A stretch of 28,169 bases of DNA from the NCBI GenBank assembly GCA_964452285.1, contig CAYVKW010000011.1, forward strand, positions 1-28,169, in the 5' to 3' direction. The notes beneath the pieces were generated by a model. It made no database searches. It had not been told where the DNA came from and was given only the letters and a program-made list of their open reading frames with translations. Of the stretch, positions 1 to 9,200 are shown piece by piece (the stretch's first letter is position 1; every line of letters begins with the position of its first letter). Source of the DNA: JAUNST01 sp964452285. Its GTDB lineage: Bacteria; Patescibacteriota; Microgenomatia; UBA1400; PJMF01. The position numbers were made by a program, and so were the translations under genes.

Positions 1-21
1 TGACAAACCAGCAAAATTGTT

Positions 22-56
<35 letters not shown>

Positions 57-116
57 CGATTTTTAAGTGAAAATGAGCGCACGGTTAATGAACGTGGGTG
101 GAAAATTAATTTTGGT

Positions 117-1085
117 TTGCTTAATTTGCTGGTGAAAGTTTATTCTCAATGGTGCGCAAATTTTTTATTTCTCCGCTCTTTTCTTTTTCTCTCCTCTCTT
201 TTACTTTTTTCTTTACTATTTTTCCAATTTACAAATCTTGTTCAGGCCGTTGCAGGCATTACAGTAGACGAAATGCCACTAGGAACAGTAGTAGTAATAA
301 ATGGAATTAAATTAATTAAAATTACTGCGACCAATAAATTTATGGCCATAGACCCTTTTACTGATTGTAACCCACAAACTGACATGCAATGCTTTGATCA
401 ATGTGAAAGTTGGGAAACACCGACTTATGGGACGATGAGTTATTCGAACGCAAATGGTTTGAATGCAAGTGAACCAACTTACCTAACTGATCTGCGTGAT
501 GGTAAATTTTATGAAGTGAGAAAGTTTGCCGATGGTAAATGTTGGATGGTAAACGATCTTCGTTATGGCGGAGCAGTAGATGCTTGTTTATCTAGAACAA
601 CTTTTTCAGGAAATGGTTCGGCAACGCCGACAGGAAGATTTGGGGCTGGAACTTATGGTGATTGCCGGAATGATCCTGGATATACGACTTATCTTTATAA
701 CTGGCAGGCGGCGATGCAGAATTCAAGCGCTTATTATAACAATGCTTATTCTGGACCGACACAAAACGTGCAAGGACTGTGTCCACAAGGTTGGCATGTG
801 CCAACCGGTGGACCAACGGGCGAAACAGTAGCTTTGGGTACAGCTATTGGTTCTAGCAATGCTTTTACTTTTTGGCGACCAGGTGGGAATTTTTTAGGGA
901 ATTATTACGGTTGGTGCGGTTCAGGTGGAGATTTGTATTATCGGGGTACAATTGGTTTTTATTGGTCGTCTTCTCAAACTAGCACGACGCATACCTACAA
1001 TATTTATATTGGAACTGGAGATGCTAATCCGCAAGGTTCTGATCCTAAGGCCTATGGATTTTCGGTGCGCTGCGTCAAGAATTAA
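117..1085 (+). CDS. Secreted FISUMP-domain (Fib_succ_major) surface protein, start unresolved
   Basis: Likely a secreted or surface-anchored protein of unknown biochemical role. Numbered from the TTG at 117 (322 aa), residues 16-38 are strongly hydrophobic and end in an AVA|G signal-peptidase-like site near residue 46. A short linker with PLGTVVVING follows (about 54-63). The rest matches the Fibrobacter succinogenes major paralogous domain pattern: LRDGKFYEVRKFADGKCWM (126-144), YLYNWQAAM (192-200), LCPQGWHVPT (221-230), YWSSSQ (282-287) and a closing GFSVRCVKN. Many Cys suggest disulphides outside the cell. The start is uncertain: TTG117 has no good Shine-Dalgarno, and the frame stays open upstream through the AC tract to the window edge with no ATG, GTG or TTG before 117. 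The gene may therefore be partial at its 5' end. FISUMP assignment is firm; function is unknown. Confidence 0.8.
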   Translation: MLNLLVKVYSQWCANFLFLRSFLFLSSLLLFSLLFFQFTNLVQAVAGITVDEMPLGTVVVINGIKLIKITATNKFMAIDPFTDCNPQTDMQCFDQCESWETPTYGTMSYSNANGLNASEPTYLTDLRDGKFYEVRKFADGKCWMVNDLRYGGAVDACLSRTTFSGNGSATPTGRFGAGTYGDCRNDPGYTTYLYNWQAAMQNSSAYYNNAYSGPTQNVQGLCPQGWHVPTGGPTGETVALGTAIGSSNAFTFWRPGGNFLGNYYGWCGSGGDLYYRGTIGFYWSSSQTSTTHTYNIYIGTGDANPQGSDPKAYGFSVRCVKN

Positions 1086-1125
1086 ACGATTTTTAAATTG
1101 TGATGTGCTTGGAGTGCTAATACGA

Positions 1126-1198
1126 TTGACTTTTTGTGTCTGTGACAATAAGATTTCTAACGAGAAGGAATGATAGAGATAATAATTTCGTGTATAAT
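1126..1198 (+). promoter_or_regulatory. Two candidate promoters for proS
   Basis: Upstream candidate: TTGACT at 1126-1131, 17-base spacer, TAAGAT at 1149-1154, which would give a leader of about 47 bases. Downstream candidate: ATGATA at 1170-1175, 17-base spacer, perfect TATAAT at 1193-1198, only nine bases before the ATG at 1208. The latter transcript would be almost leaderless. Assignment is by consensus matching only. Confidence 0.55.
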
Positions 1199-1207
1199 AG
1201 GTGATAT

Positions 1208-2428
1208 ATGAAAATGTCAGAATTGATTTTTGTACCAAGTAAAAATGCGCCGGCGGGAGCGGATACAGTCAATCATCGGCTATTAGTGCAAGCGGGTTTG
1301 GTGCGGCAGTTGATGGCGGGTGTTTATACTTATACAGCCTTGGGACTGAAAGTGTTGCAAAAAATACAAGATGTGATTAGAGAAAAAATGAATGAAGTGG
1401 GCTGTGTGGAAATTCATATGCCAGCTCTCAATCCAGCGGCAAATTGGCGTACAACTGGCGGCTGGGAGAATATTGACGTGTTGTTTAAAATCAAAAGCCG
1501 AACGGGAAAAGAATATGCGTTGGCGCAATCACATGAAGAAATCGTGACACCGTTAATGCAAGAAATGATTACTTCTTATAAAGATTTACCAAAGAGCGTT
1601 TATCAGATACAATGGAAGTTTCGGGATGAATTGCGCGCAAAATCTGGGATTTTGCGCGGGAGGGAATTTTTGATGAAGGATGCCTATTCTTTTCATTTGG
1701 ATGCGGCAGATTTCTTGCGTTATTATGAAGTGATGAAAAAGGCGTACGTGGAAATTTTTTCAACTTTAGGTTTGGAAGCTAAAGTCACGGAGGCCTCTGG
1801 AGGGAATTTTGCTGAAAAAATTTCTTATGAATTCATGGTATTAACTGACGCCGGCGAAGATGATGTCTATTATTGTCCTGAGTGCGATTATTGTATTAAC
1901 AGCGAAATTGCTGAAGTGAAAATAGATAAATGTCCACATTGCGGAGCGAGGTTGGAAAAAGCGCGCGCGAGTGAAGCGGGTAATGTTTTCGATTTAGGTG
2001 ATAAATTTACCCGAGCTTTTAATTTTTCAGTCACTGGTCCAGACAATCAAAAGATTTATCCAGTCATGGGTTGTTATGGCATTGGCGTGAGTCGGGCAAT
2101 GGGCATTATTGCGGAAAAGCATCACGATGAAAAAGGTTTAATTTGGCCTGAATCGGTGGCGCCAGCGCAAGTTTATTTAATTGCTTTAGGTTCGCAAAAA
2201 GATGAGGGAGAAAAAATATACGAACAATTAAATAAAGCTGGTGTAGAGGTGCTTTTCGATGATAGAGACTTAAGCGCTGGCGCTAAATTTGCGGCTGCCG
2301 ATTTGATTGGCCTCCCCTATCGGGCGGTGATTTCAGACAAGACTGAAGGCAAGATTGAATTGAAAAAAAGAACAAGCGATCAAACTCAATTATTAGAACT
2401 GACCGAATTATTAAAAATCTTGAGTTAA
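1208..2428 (+). CDS. proS: Prolyl-tRNA synthetase, short form without editing domain
   Basis: Charges tRNA-Pro with proline in the cytoplasm. The 406-aa protein is a class II synthetase: N-terminal SKNAPAGADTVNHRLL, motif 2 from FRDELRAKSG to RGREFLMKDAYSF (138-162), motif 3 GCYGIGVSRAMG (288-299) and a C-terminal anticodon-binding domain (about 318-406). The large INS/YbaK-like editing insertion of typical bacterial ProRS is missing; between motifs 2 and 3 lies a zinc-ribbon-like segment with CPECDYC (223-229) and CPHC (242-245). This compact architecture is common in reduced genomes. The start could be ATG 1208 or ATG 1214: AGGTGA at 1199-1204 is about nine bases before the second, but would not be in a transcript begun from the proximal TATAAT. 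Family assignment is certain; exact start is not. Confidence 0.95.
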   Translation: MKMSELIFVPSKNAPAGADTVNHRLLVQAGLVRQLMAGVYTYTALGLKVLQKIQDVIREKMNEVGCVEIHMPALNPAANWRTTGGWENIDVLFKIKSRTGKEYALAQSHEEIVTPLMQEMITSYKDLPKSVYQIQWKFRDELRAKSGILRGREFLMKDAYSFHLDAADFLRYYEVMKKAYVEIFSTLGLEAKVTEASGGNFAEKISYEFMVLTDAGEDDVYYCPECDYCINSEIAEVKIDKCPHCGARLEKARASEAGNVFDLGDKFTRAFNFSVTGPDNQKIYPVMGCYGIGVSRAMGIIAEKHHDEKGLIWPESVAPAQVYLIALGSQKDEGEKIYEQLNKAGVEVLFDDRDLSAGAKFAAADLIGLPYRAVISDKTEGKIELKKRTSDQTQLLELTELLKILS

Positions 2429-2442
2429 AAAAGTTTATCGTA

Positions 2443-2482
2443 AGCTGGCTGAATTAAATTAACAGGCTAGCTCAATTTTTTT
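2443..2482 (+). terminator. Possible imperfect terminator between proS and the HIT gene
   Basis: AGCTGGCTG at 2443-2451 can pair imperfectly with CAGGCTAGCT at 2463-2472, followed by a run of seven T at 2476-2482. The stem contains a mismatch or bulge, so this is only a candidate for ending proS, which converges on the HIT gene. Confidence 0.4.
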
Positions 2483-2496
2483 GAGATGAATGAGAC

Positions 2497-2847
2497 TTAT
2501 AATTTCTGACCCAAATCTTGATTTGGTTGACTGAATCCACCTAAAAGATGTAAGTGTAGATGTGGTACTGCTTGGACTTTGTCGCCGACATTGAGATGAA
2601 GCTTGTAATTGTCAGCGATGCCGAGCTTTTTGGCTAAGGTGCGCGCGAGCTGCAAAAGACGGAATTGAATTGGGTCATTAAGGGGAATCGCTTCTAAAGT
2701 GGGATAAGCCTTTTTTGGTACAATTAAAATGTGAACGCGAGCGGCGGGCTTAATATCTTTGAAAGCGATGAAGTCATCGTCTTCAAAAACAATGTCAGCG
2801 GGCAGTTCGCGGGCAATAATTTTTTCGAAAATAGTTTTCTCTGGCAT
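2497..2847 (-). CDS. HIT-family (HinT-like) nucleotide hydrolase
   Basis: A 116-aa histidine-triad protein of the PKCI/HinT branch. These enzymes hydrolyse nucleoside phosphoramidates and related adenylated compounds; the physiological substrate is usually unclear. The triad reads HLHLHLL (96-102), with the middle residues of the active-site loop conserved, and the N-terminal TIFEKIIARELPADIV matches the family. Length is normal. It lies five bases downstream of the DUF4012 gene and no Shine-Dalgarno is seen before its ATG, so it is probably translated from the same mRNA by coupling. Nothing links the two functions; pairing with the membrane protein may be only transcriptional. Confidence 0.93.
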   Translation of the reverse strand: MPEKTIFEKIIARELPADIVFEDDDFIAFKDIKPAARVHILIVPKKAYPTLEAIPLNDPIQFRLLQLARTLAKKLGIADNYKLHLNVGDKVQAVPHLHLHLLGGFSQPNQDLGQKL

Positions 2848-2852
2848 AAAGA

Positions 2853-4961
2853 TTAAAACTTGGCTTTGTAAAGAGTGTCGCCAGCTACTTCAATTTCTTC
2901 TTGATTATCGTTGACGTCAAGTAAATGCTTGACTGTGCGCAAACCGCCTTGTTGCCAGATATTGAGGGTGTAATCAGTGGCATTGGTATAAGGAACCGTA
3001 TAGTCAAGAGTAATCTTGGCGGTGCTGTCAGGATTGAGAGAGAAATAACCGTCAATAACAGTGAAACCGTTTTCATCATAAACGCTGGGTTCATTTTTAT
3101 AACCTTTGGCACCGATGAGTTTAGAACCAAGCGGTAAGTAAATTCGATTCCAATCATTATTGGTGGAATTCAAACACAAAAGACCAGCTTCTAAATTACA
3201 ATTATCGCCAGGTTGGGAGTTTTTATAATTGATAACTACTTGTTTGGTAAGTTCGCCGTTTTCTGGAGGCAGAACGGTCTGAGTGACATCGTAATCGATG
3301 AAAAGATTGGATTTGGCGCCGCCGAGATTAGCATCGACGATGGCTAAAAAGTCACTACCGTCAGTAGGGGCAATCATTTTGCCAGTTAAACTGATTTTAT
3401 CGGCGGCGCTTTGTAACTCTTCGTTCAAGAAGTAGGCTTGCACGTGGCGACCTTCGATGTTCTTTACAATCATCTGGAAAAGAGCTGGAAATTGCTCTTT
3501 TTGAGCACTGTAAACCTTGGTAAGGATGGCAGACATCATCGGTCCTAAAATACCTTTACGATCTTCGCGCATATAAGGAGTAGGTCGAGTGATAATCTCG
3601 GAAAGAGCAATGATGATTTGCGGGGCATTGTATTTTTTATCGAGTTCAGTACTGAAAGTGCCATAACCAGCGACTTCTACTGGTCCTAAAATATCGATCA
3701 GGTCGGTGAGAACACGAGTGTCAATGGTAATAATACCGTCAATGTCTTGAGGTTCGCCGCTAACAGTTTGATAATTTTCCAAGAAAGTTTCCATAGAATT
3801 AGCGAAATCTGGATCGATGTTCATATCGCGCAAATTCCAATATTTCTCGGTGGTCAAATATTTACCCAAAGTGGCGGGAATAGCAATTTTTTTGGTGAAT
3901 TTTTTGTCTAATTCATAGATATCATCGCTTTTTTCGGTGGTAATTTTGCCGTTTTCCATGTAAATTACGGCATAAGCAGTGAGAAAGCCGCCAGTAGGAC
4001 GCAACTCATTGTTATTTTGGAAAATGACGAGATACTTTTTGCGATTACCTTCACCAGAACCAGCAATTTCTGGTAATTTATTGATAACCGGCTGATATTC
4101 TTCGAAAGTTTTAATCAGGAGATCAATAGTATCCTTGAGTTCGACAATTTTGTTTCGAGCAGGAAAGTTGGCCAATTGCGACTGACCAATTTTATTGAGA
4201 GCAAAACTGACGCCAAACCAATCACTAAGCTTTTCAGGATAATCATTGGGATCGATAGTGGCAATTTGAGCCTGGGCGGCTTTCAAATCGACTAAAATAG
4301 AATCGAGTTCGGGGCCGACGACGGAAACAGTGTCAAGAAGTTTTTTGATGCGATCTTCGGCAGTGCCACCTTCTTCTTTCTTTTCGACGGTGAAACCGAG
4401 AACATCGGCGTATGGAGTAATGACGGCTAAACCTTTTTGGGCAGCAGTTAAACCAGATTGAGCGGCAGCCAACGCGGCTAAACCGTCTTCATATTGAGCT
4501 TTGCGACCAATTAAAGTCAGTGGTGATTTCAATTCTTGAAATTGCTGAGTAGTTTTATCTAAGCTAGCTTTGGTCGCTTGTAATTTAACATCTGTGCCTG
4601 GTAAATCTTGGTTTTTAAAAGTAGTGTAAGTGTCCAGTGCCAACTGATAAGTTTCTTGAGCTTGAACTTTAAAATTGAAGAGACTATCTTTGTAAGAAAT
4701 CCCTAAAACTGCCAAAGCACTAATGGTAATAACCAAGAGAGCGCCAATGATAATTAAAATCCAGCTCCACCAAGGCATTTTCTTCTTTTTACGATCTTGA
4801 GGATTGAGTCTTGACATAGAAACTTTTTCTTTTTTACTTTCGTTTTTTTGCTCAGCGCTAGTTTTGACAACAGGCTGAGTATGATTACCGGCGAAAAAAG
4901 TAGGTACTTGATCGGCGGTAGCGGTAACTGAATGATTACTATCATTAATGGTACTAGTCAT
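2853..4961 (-). CDS. DUF4012 membrane-anchored protein
   Basis: A 702-aa protein with a polar, Lys-rich N-terminus, one transmembrane helix (about residues 66-88), a helical Ala/Gln/Lys-rich region likely to be coiled coil (about 95-240), and a large extracellular domain. The domain carries the DUF4012 hallmark YLVIFQNNNELRPTGGF (about 310-326). Function is unknown; in other bacteria DUF4012 genes are often seen near surface polysaccharide genes (recalled, not tested). I place the start at ATG 4961 and not at the farther upstream in-frame ATG 5009, because TATAAT lies only six bases before 4961 and the 5009 start falls inside the neighbouring insertion element. It is the first gene of a two-gene unit with the HIT protein. 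The copy looks intact. Confidence 0.88.
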   Translation of the reverse strand: MTSTINDSNHSVTATADQVPTFFAGNHTQPVVKTSAEQKNESKKEKVSMSRLNPQDRKKKKMPWWSWILIIIGALLVITISALAVLGISYKDSLFNFKVQAQETYQLALDTYTTFKNQDLPGTDVKLQATKASLDKTTQQFQELKSPLTLIGRKAQYEDGLAALAAAQSGLTAAQKGLAVITPYADVLGFTVEKKEEGGTAEDRIKKLLDTVSVVGPELDSILVDLKAAQAQIATIDPNDYPEKLSDWFGVSFALNKIGQSQLANFPARNKIVELKDTIDLLIKTFEEYQPVINKLPEIAGSGEGNRKKYLVIFQNNNELRPTGGFLTAYAVIYMENGKITTEKSDDIYELDKKFTKKIAIPATLGKYLTTEKYWNLRDMNIDPDFANSMETFLENYQTVSGEPQDIDGIITIDTRVLTDLIDILGPVEVAGYGTFSTELDKKYNAPQIIIALSEIITRPTPYMREDRKGILGPMMSAILTKVYSAQKEQFPALFQMIVKNIEGRHVQAYFLNEELQSAADKISLTGKMIAPTDGSDFLAIVDANLGGAKSNLFIDYDVTQTVLPPENGELTKQVVINYKNSQPGDNCNLEAGLLCLNSTNNDWNRIYLPLGSKLIGAKGYKNEPSVYDENGFTVIDGYFSLNPDSTAKITLDYTVPYTNATDYTLNIWQQGGLRTVKHLLDVNDNQEEIEVAGDTLYKAKF

Positions 4962-4967
4962 GGGTCT

Positions 4968-4997
4968 ATTATACACGTAAAATAGGTAAAAATGCAA
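4968..4997 (-). promoter_or_regulatory. Leaderless-type promoter of the DUF4012 gene
   Basis: On the minus strand TTGCAT (4997-4992), an 18-base spacer, then perfect TATAAT (4973-4968). The ATG at 4961 follows after six bases (AGACCC), so transcription should start at or beside the A of ATG. No Shine-Dalgarno is present. The insertion sequence begins just beyond the -35 element. Confidence 0.65.
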
Positions 4998-5005
4998 GTT
5001 TTTGT

Positions 5006-6079
5006 TCAAGTCACATACATATTGGACTGGTAATTTTTAATAAAAGTTATAATGTTTTGGTTTTTCAAAGATGAATGTGGTCGAATCTCATTATACCACC
5101 TCAAATAAGCAATTAATCTCAAGTTAAACTTTGATGAATCGTAGGCAAAAAGTTCATCTGATCTCTCAAGAAATTCTTTTTGCAGTGTACAATTAAATTT
5201 TTCTACAACTCCATTGATTCTTGGTGAAGATGGATAAGTAAAAATATGTTTAAGCTTATTCTCTAAACAATACTGATGAAAAACACTTAAAAATTCAGAA
5301 CCATTATCTGTTTGGATAGAGTGAATTGTAAAATTAGTTTTTTCTTGATAAATTACTTTAAAATCTGTCAAAGCCTGTAAAGCTAAAGAAGATCTTAGGG
5401 AGGCAACTTTAACAACATGAGCAAATCTGGTAAAAATATCAATTAAACAAACAAAGTAATGAGTTTGACTATTAAGACAAATAATGACACAATCAACTTC
5501 AATGTATCCAGGAGAATTAATTTTAGGAGCATGTTTAATCCGATTGACACCGACAAACTTTTTCTGTCTTTTTACTTTTTTGCAAGAATTAGCATGGGTA
5601 TTTTTGTCAAGATGCTTTCTTTTAATAATTTTGCCAATAGTTCCTGTACTGATACTTTTAATCCCAAGACTTGATGCATATTCATCAACAAAAAGTTTTA
5701 ATTTTTCTTTACCTAAAAATCCATAGTTAAAAGATGAACGATAGGCAATGATAAATTCTATCAATCTGATATCAGTTGTCATTACTCTTAACTGTTTTGG
5801 TTTAGTGCTCTTGGGAATTAAAGCAATATCATTAAATTTTGACTCTTGATATTTTCTTTTCCAATCATAAATTGTTGAGCGAGAAATATTGGAGAAGGTA
5901 GATAAGGTTGATTTAATTCCATAATCTTTAAAATGATGTAATACTTGTTTTCTAAATTCAACTATATCTTTATGAGTTTCTAGTTTCTGACTATTTAAAG
6001 AAGTTTTCATGAGCATATGATAATTTCTCCTGCCCATGTTTGATAAGACACTTCGATATCTTAAAGTTGTAGCTGCCAT
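5006..6079 (-). CDS. Transposase with rve/DDE integrase core
   Basis: Catalyses movement of the surrounding element. The 357-aa protein has an N-terminal helix-turn-helix region (about 38-80, with SRSTIYDWKRKY) and an integrase core with the three acidic residues in YIEVD, QTDNGSEF and NGVVEKFN; the last two are 35 positions apart, fitting the DD(35)E group. The single long reading frame, without the orfA/orfB frameshift of classical IS3 elements, points to an IS481-like family, but the exact family needs a database match. The start at 6079 is supported by AAAGGA about eight bases upstream on the minus strand. The stop lies inside the left end repeat. It is oriented towards the DUF4012 gene, so read-through into that gene is possible. 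Confidence 0.9.
   Translation of the reverse strand: MAATTLRYRSVLSNMGRRNYHMLMKTSLNSQKLETHKDIVEFRKQVLHHFKDYGIKSTLSTFSNISRSTIYDWKRKYQESKFNDIALIPKSTKPKQLRVMTTDIRLIEFIIAYRSSFNYGFLGKEKLKLFVDEYASSLGIKSISTGTIGKIIKRKHLDKNTHANSCKKVKRQKKFVGVNRIKHAPKINSPGYIEVDCVIICLNSQTHYFVCLIDIFTRFAHVVKVASLRSSLALQALTDFKVIYQEKTNFTIHSIQTDNGSEFLSVFHQYCLENKLKHIFTYPSSPRINGVVEKFNCTLQKEFLERSDELFAYDSSKFNLRLIAYLRWYNEIRPHSSLKNQNIITFIKNYQSNMYVT
5010..5028 (+). repeat. Left inverted repeat of the insertion sequence
   Basis: Nineteen bases that match the reverse complement of 6116-6135 apart from one missing G after GTCAC. The transposase stop codon lies at its outer edge. Confidence 0.85.
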
Positions 6080-6115
6080 GTTTCGGGTCCTTTCTAGACA
6101 CTTATTGTGTCTGAA

Positions 6116-6135
6116 AGTCCAATATGTATCGTGAC
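6116..6135 (-). repeat. Right inverted repeat of the insertion sequence
   Basis: Twenty bases forming the partner of 5010-5028. It lies just upstream of the transposase ribosome binding site and start. Confidence 0.85.
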
Positions 6136-6240
6136 TTTTTCACGTTTTGGGTGGTTAAGCAAAGTATGATTAAAATAATAAAAGGATGAAATAGAATGGC
6201 AAATTTTCGTGCTAAAATAGTATTTAGATTTTAATGCTTT

Positions 6241-6288
6241 TATAATCTTAAGGTCTTGAGTAAATAATTAAATAAACAAGATAAAGGA
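6241..6288 (+). promoter_or_regulatory. Probable promoter and ribosome binding site of the large surface protein
   Basis: Perfect TATAAT at 6241-6246 with no convincing -35 box, and AAAGGA at 6283-6288 spaced eight bases from the ATG at 6297. Unlike several neighbours this gene has a leader of about 45 bases and a clear Shine-Dalgarno. Confidence 0.5.
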
Positions 6289-6296
6289 AAAATAAA

Positions 6297-9200
6297 ATGA
6301 AATTAGCGGATAAAACTGGGCTGCTAAATTGGAAAGATTGCTTGATAAACAGACAAAATCGTTGTCACAAACATAATGTTCTTTCAAGTGCTTACAATTG
6401 TTTTAATTCATCCTCCTTTTTTTTTACATTAGAAACTGTTAAGCGAGAATTAACTGGATACTTTTTAAAGTTAGCGAAAGTGGCAGTTTTAGCGCTTGTA
6501 TTCTTTCTAATCTCCTCTTCATCCACTTTCGCCATAACCATGACTGATTTTGGTACGTATACTGGTTCTTATGCTTTTATAGACGACGGCAGCAATAATT
6601 GGAGAATTAAATTTTTATCTTCTGGAACGTTTACTCCTAGTTCAACAATAATTATTGATGTATTTTTAGTCGGCGGCGGCGGCGGTGGTAGTGCTGGGTC
6701 GAGTGAAACTAGTGAAGGTAGCGGTGGCGGAGGAGGTTATACAACTTATGCTAAAGTTAGGCTGTATGCTAATACAGCCTATCAAATTGTAATTGGTGCT
6801 GGTGGTGCTGGTTCCACTTATTATGCTAACAGAGGAAGCTCTGGTGGTTCTACTACGGCGTTTGGAATATCTGCTACTGGCGGCGGCGGTGGAACTACTC
6901 GTGAAGGCGGTAATGGTGGTAGTGGTGGAGCAGCCTGGGTTGGAATAGGTGGCAGCAATGGTAGTGATAGTAATACTCGTAGACCGACTCATGGTTTAGG
7001 TCAGGAGACAACGACTTATGAATTTGGGGAGACAGGTTCTACCTTGTATGCTGGCGGCGGCGGCGCCAACGGCGCTGGTGGTGCTGGAGGGGGTGGAGGC
7101 ACCTATGGTACTGATGTATCACCATATTATGGAGCTGGTCAAAATGGTACTCCTAATACGGGCGGTGGTGGCGGCGGCGGTAACTCACAAAAGAATTCAT
7201 ACGGCGGCAATGGCGGCTCGGGTATTGTGGTAATGAGAAATTCTAAAGTTACTAGCTATCTCTATAGCGGTCAAAGTATTTTTAATCAAACCAATCAACA
7301 ATATAAAATTAAATTTTTAACTAGCGGCACTTTAATCCTGCTAAACTCTAATTGGCCGGCTGATGTATTTTTAGTCGGCGGCGGCGGCGGTGGTAGTGCT
7401 GGGTCGAGTGAAACTAGTGAAGGTAGCGGTGGCGGAGGAGGTTATACAACTTATGCTAAAGTTAGGCTGTATGCTAATACAGCCTATCAAATTGTAATTG
7501 GTGCTGGTGGTGCTGGTTCCACTTATTATGCTAACAGAGGAAGCTCTGGTGGTTCTACTACGGCGTTTGGAATATCTGCTACTGGCGGCGGCGGTGGAAC
7601 TACTCGTGAAGGCGGTAATGGTGGTAGTGGTGGAGCAGCCTGGGTTGGAATAGGTGGCAGCAATGGTGGTAATGGTAGCGCTTACGAATCTATGCAAGCT
7701 GGTTTAGGACAAGGTGGTACTACATATGAATTTAGAGACTCTTCATTAACCTTGTATGCTGGCGGCGGCGGCGCCAACGGCGCTGGTGGTGCTGGAGGTG
7801 GTGGAGGCACCTATGGTACTGATACATCACCATATTATGGAGTTGGGCAAAATGGTACTCCTAATACGGGCGGTGGTGGAGGCGGCGGTAACTCACAAAA
7901 GAGTTCATACGGCGGTAATGGTGGTTCTGGCATTGTGGTGATGAGGGTTACTGACACGACTGCTCCATCACATGGTACTTTTCAAGATGCAAATCCTCGT
8001 TACTTTAATACGGCTTCAGGCGGAACTTTTCGTGTCCATACCGCCGGTGCTGTTGATAATTTTAGCGGCGTAGCCGGCACATATTTATGGGTGTCAACTG
8101 ATTTAAATAGTAGTGGATGGGCTAATTCTTGGAATATTTTATCTCAACAAAAAATGAACTATTGGAATGATGCTGGTAGTTCTTGGTATGATGTTCCTGT
8201 CACTGTAGAAGGTAAATACCTTATTCATACCAATGTTGTAGATAACGCTGGTAATTGGATTTGGAATGGTCCGGTAGAGTTTGTTTATATTGACCGTACC
8301 CCTCCAGTCTGTGGTTCTTGGTCGTCTTCTGTTACTGGTAATACTGCCACTATGACTCTTTCTTCTTCCACTGATGCTTTATCAGGTATTGCTACGGCTG
8401 GTGGCACTTGTACTGTTACCACTCATGGTGGTACTTGTACAGTTACTATCTCCGACAATGCTTCTAATACCACTGTTTGCACTTCGCCAATAGCCGTTCT
8501 TGACACCTCTGCCCCCACCGGTGGTTCTATTTCCTACTCTACCGGTCCCATTACCAAATCCAATCAAGTCTTTGCCATTACTGTTAATGATGGCAGTGAT
8601 GATACTGGAATTAATATCTCTTCTCGCCAGTTACTTCGCGCAGAAGCTTCATACATTAATGGTACCTGTGGTACCTTCTCTAATTATTATCCAGTTCCAT
8701 ATACTGGTACTTATCCCAATATTACTAACACCAGTTTTCATGTAGATAGATGTTACAAATATGCTTGGTCTGTTTCTGATACTGCCAATAACAATGTAAT
8801 CTACAATTCTTCAACCATTATTACTACTTCTTCCAATACCATTTCTTTATCCAAAGCTCCTATTGGTACTGTCATTAAAGTTAATAACCTTTTCTTTGTT
8901 AAAGCTAATACTACCGGTCTTCTCCTTTCTCTTCAACCTTACAATTACTCTTACTCTTCCACCTTCTCATATACCGGTTCTTCCCAAACTTTTACTGCTC
9001 CCTATTCTGGCTGGTACCAAATTGAGGCGTGGGGAGCGCAGGGAGGAGCTTTGGATATATATAGCAGTAGCAACAATGGTGGCAAAGGAGCATATACTAA
9101 TGGTAGTATTTATCTCCAAAAAGATTCACAACTAACTATTTATGTCGGAGGAGCTGGCACGACCATTACTTCTCCTGGTAGTTTAGTGGGTTTGAGTAAT

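Larger units (their letters stand above)
5003..6142 (-). mobile_element. Insertion sequence, single-ORF DDE type (IS481/IS3-like)
   Basis: About 1.14 kb. Inverted ends are clear: 5010-5028 reads GTCACATACATATTGGACT, and 6116-6135 is its reverse complement with one extra base (GTCACG...). Extending outwards gives 5'-TG ... CA-3' ends at 5003 and 6142. Sequence GTTT(T) occurs on both outer sides (4998-5002 and 6144-6148), consistent with a short target duplication, though the exact boundary is uncertain by one base. One transposase gene fills the element. Only one copy is in the window, and it appears intact. Confidence 0.85.

Noticed and set aside
5459..5726. Plus-strand frames inside the transposase gene
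   Set aside because: Antisense to a clear DDE transposase and without recognisable domains.
6666..7697. Two matching 108-codon antisense frames in the glycine-rich blocks
   Set aside because: They are mirror images of the duplicated Gly codons; composition is Ser/Thr only, with no start signals.
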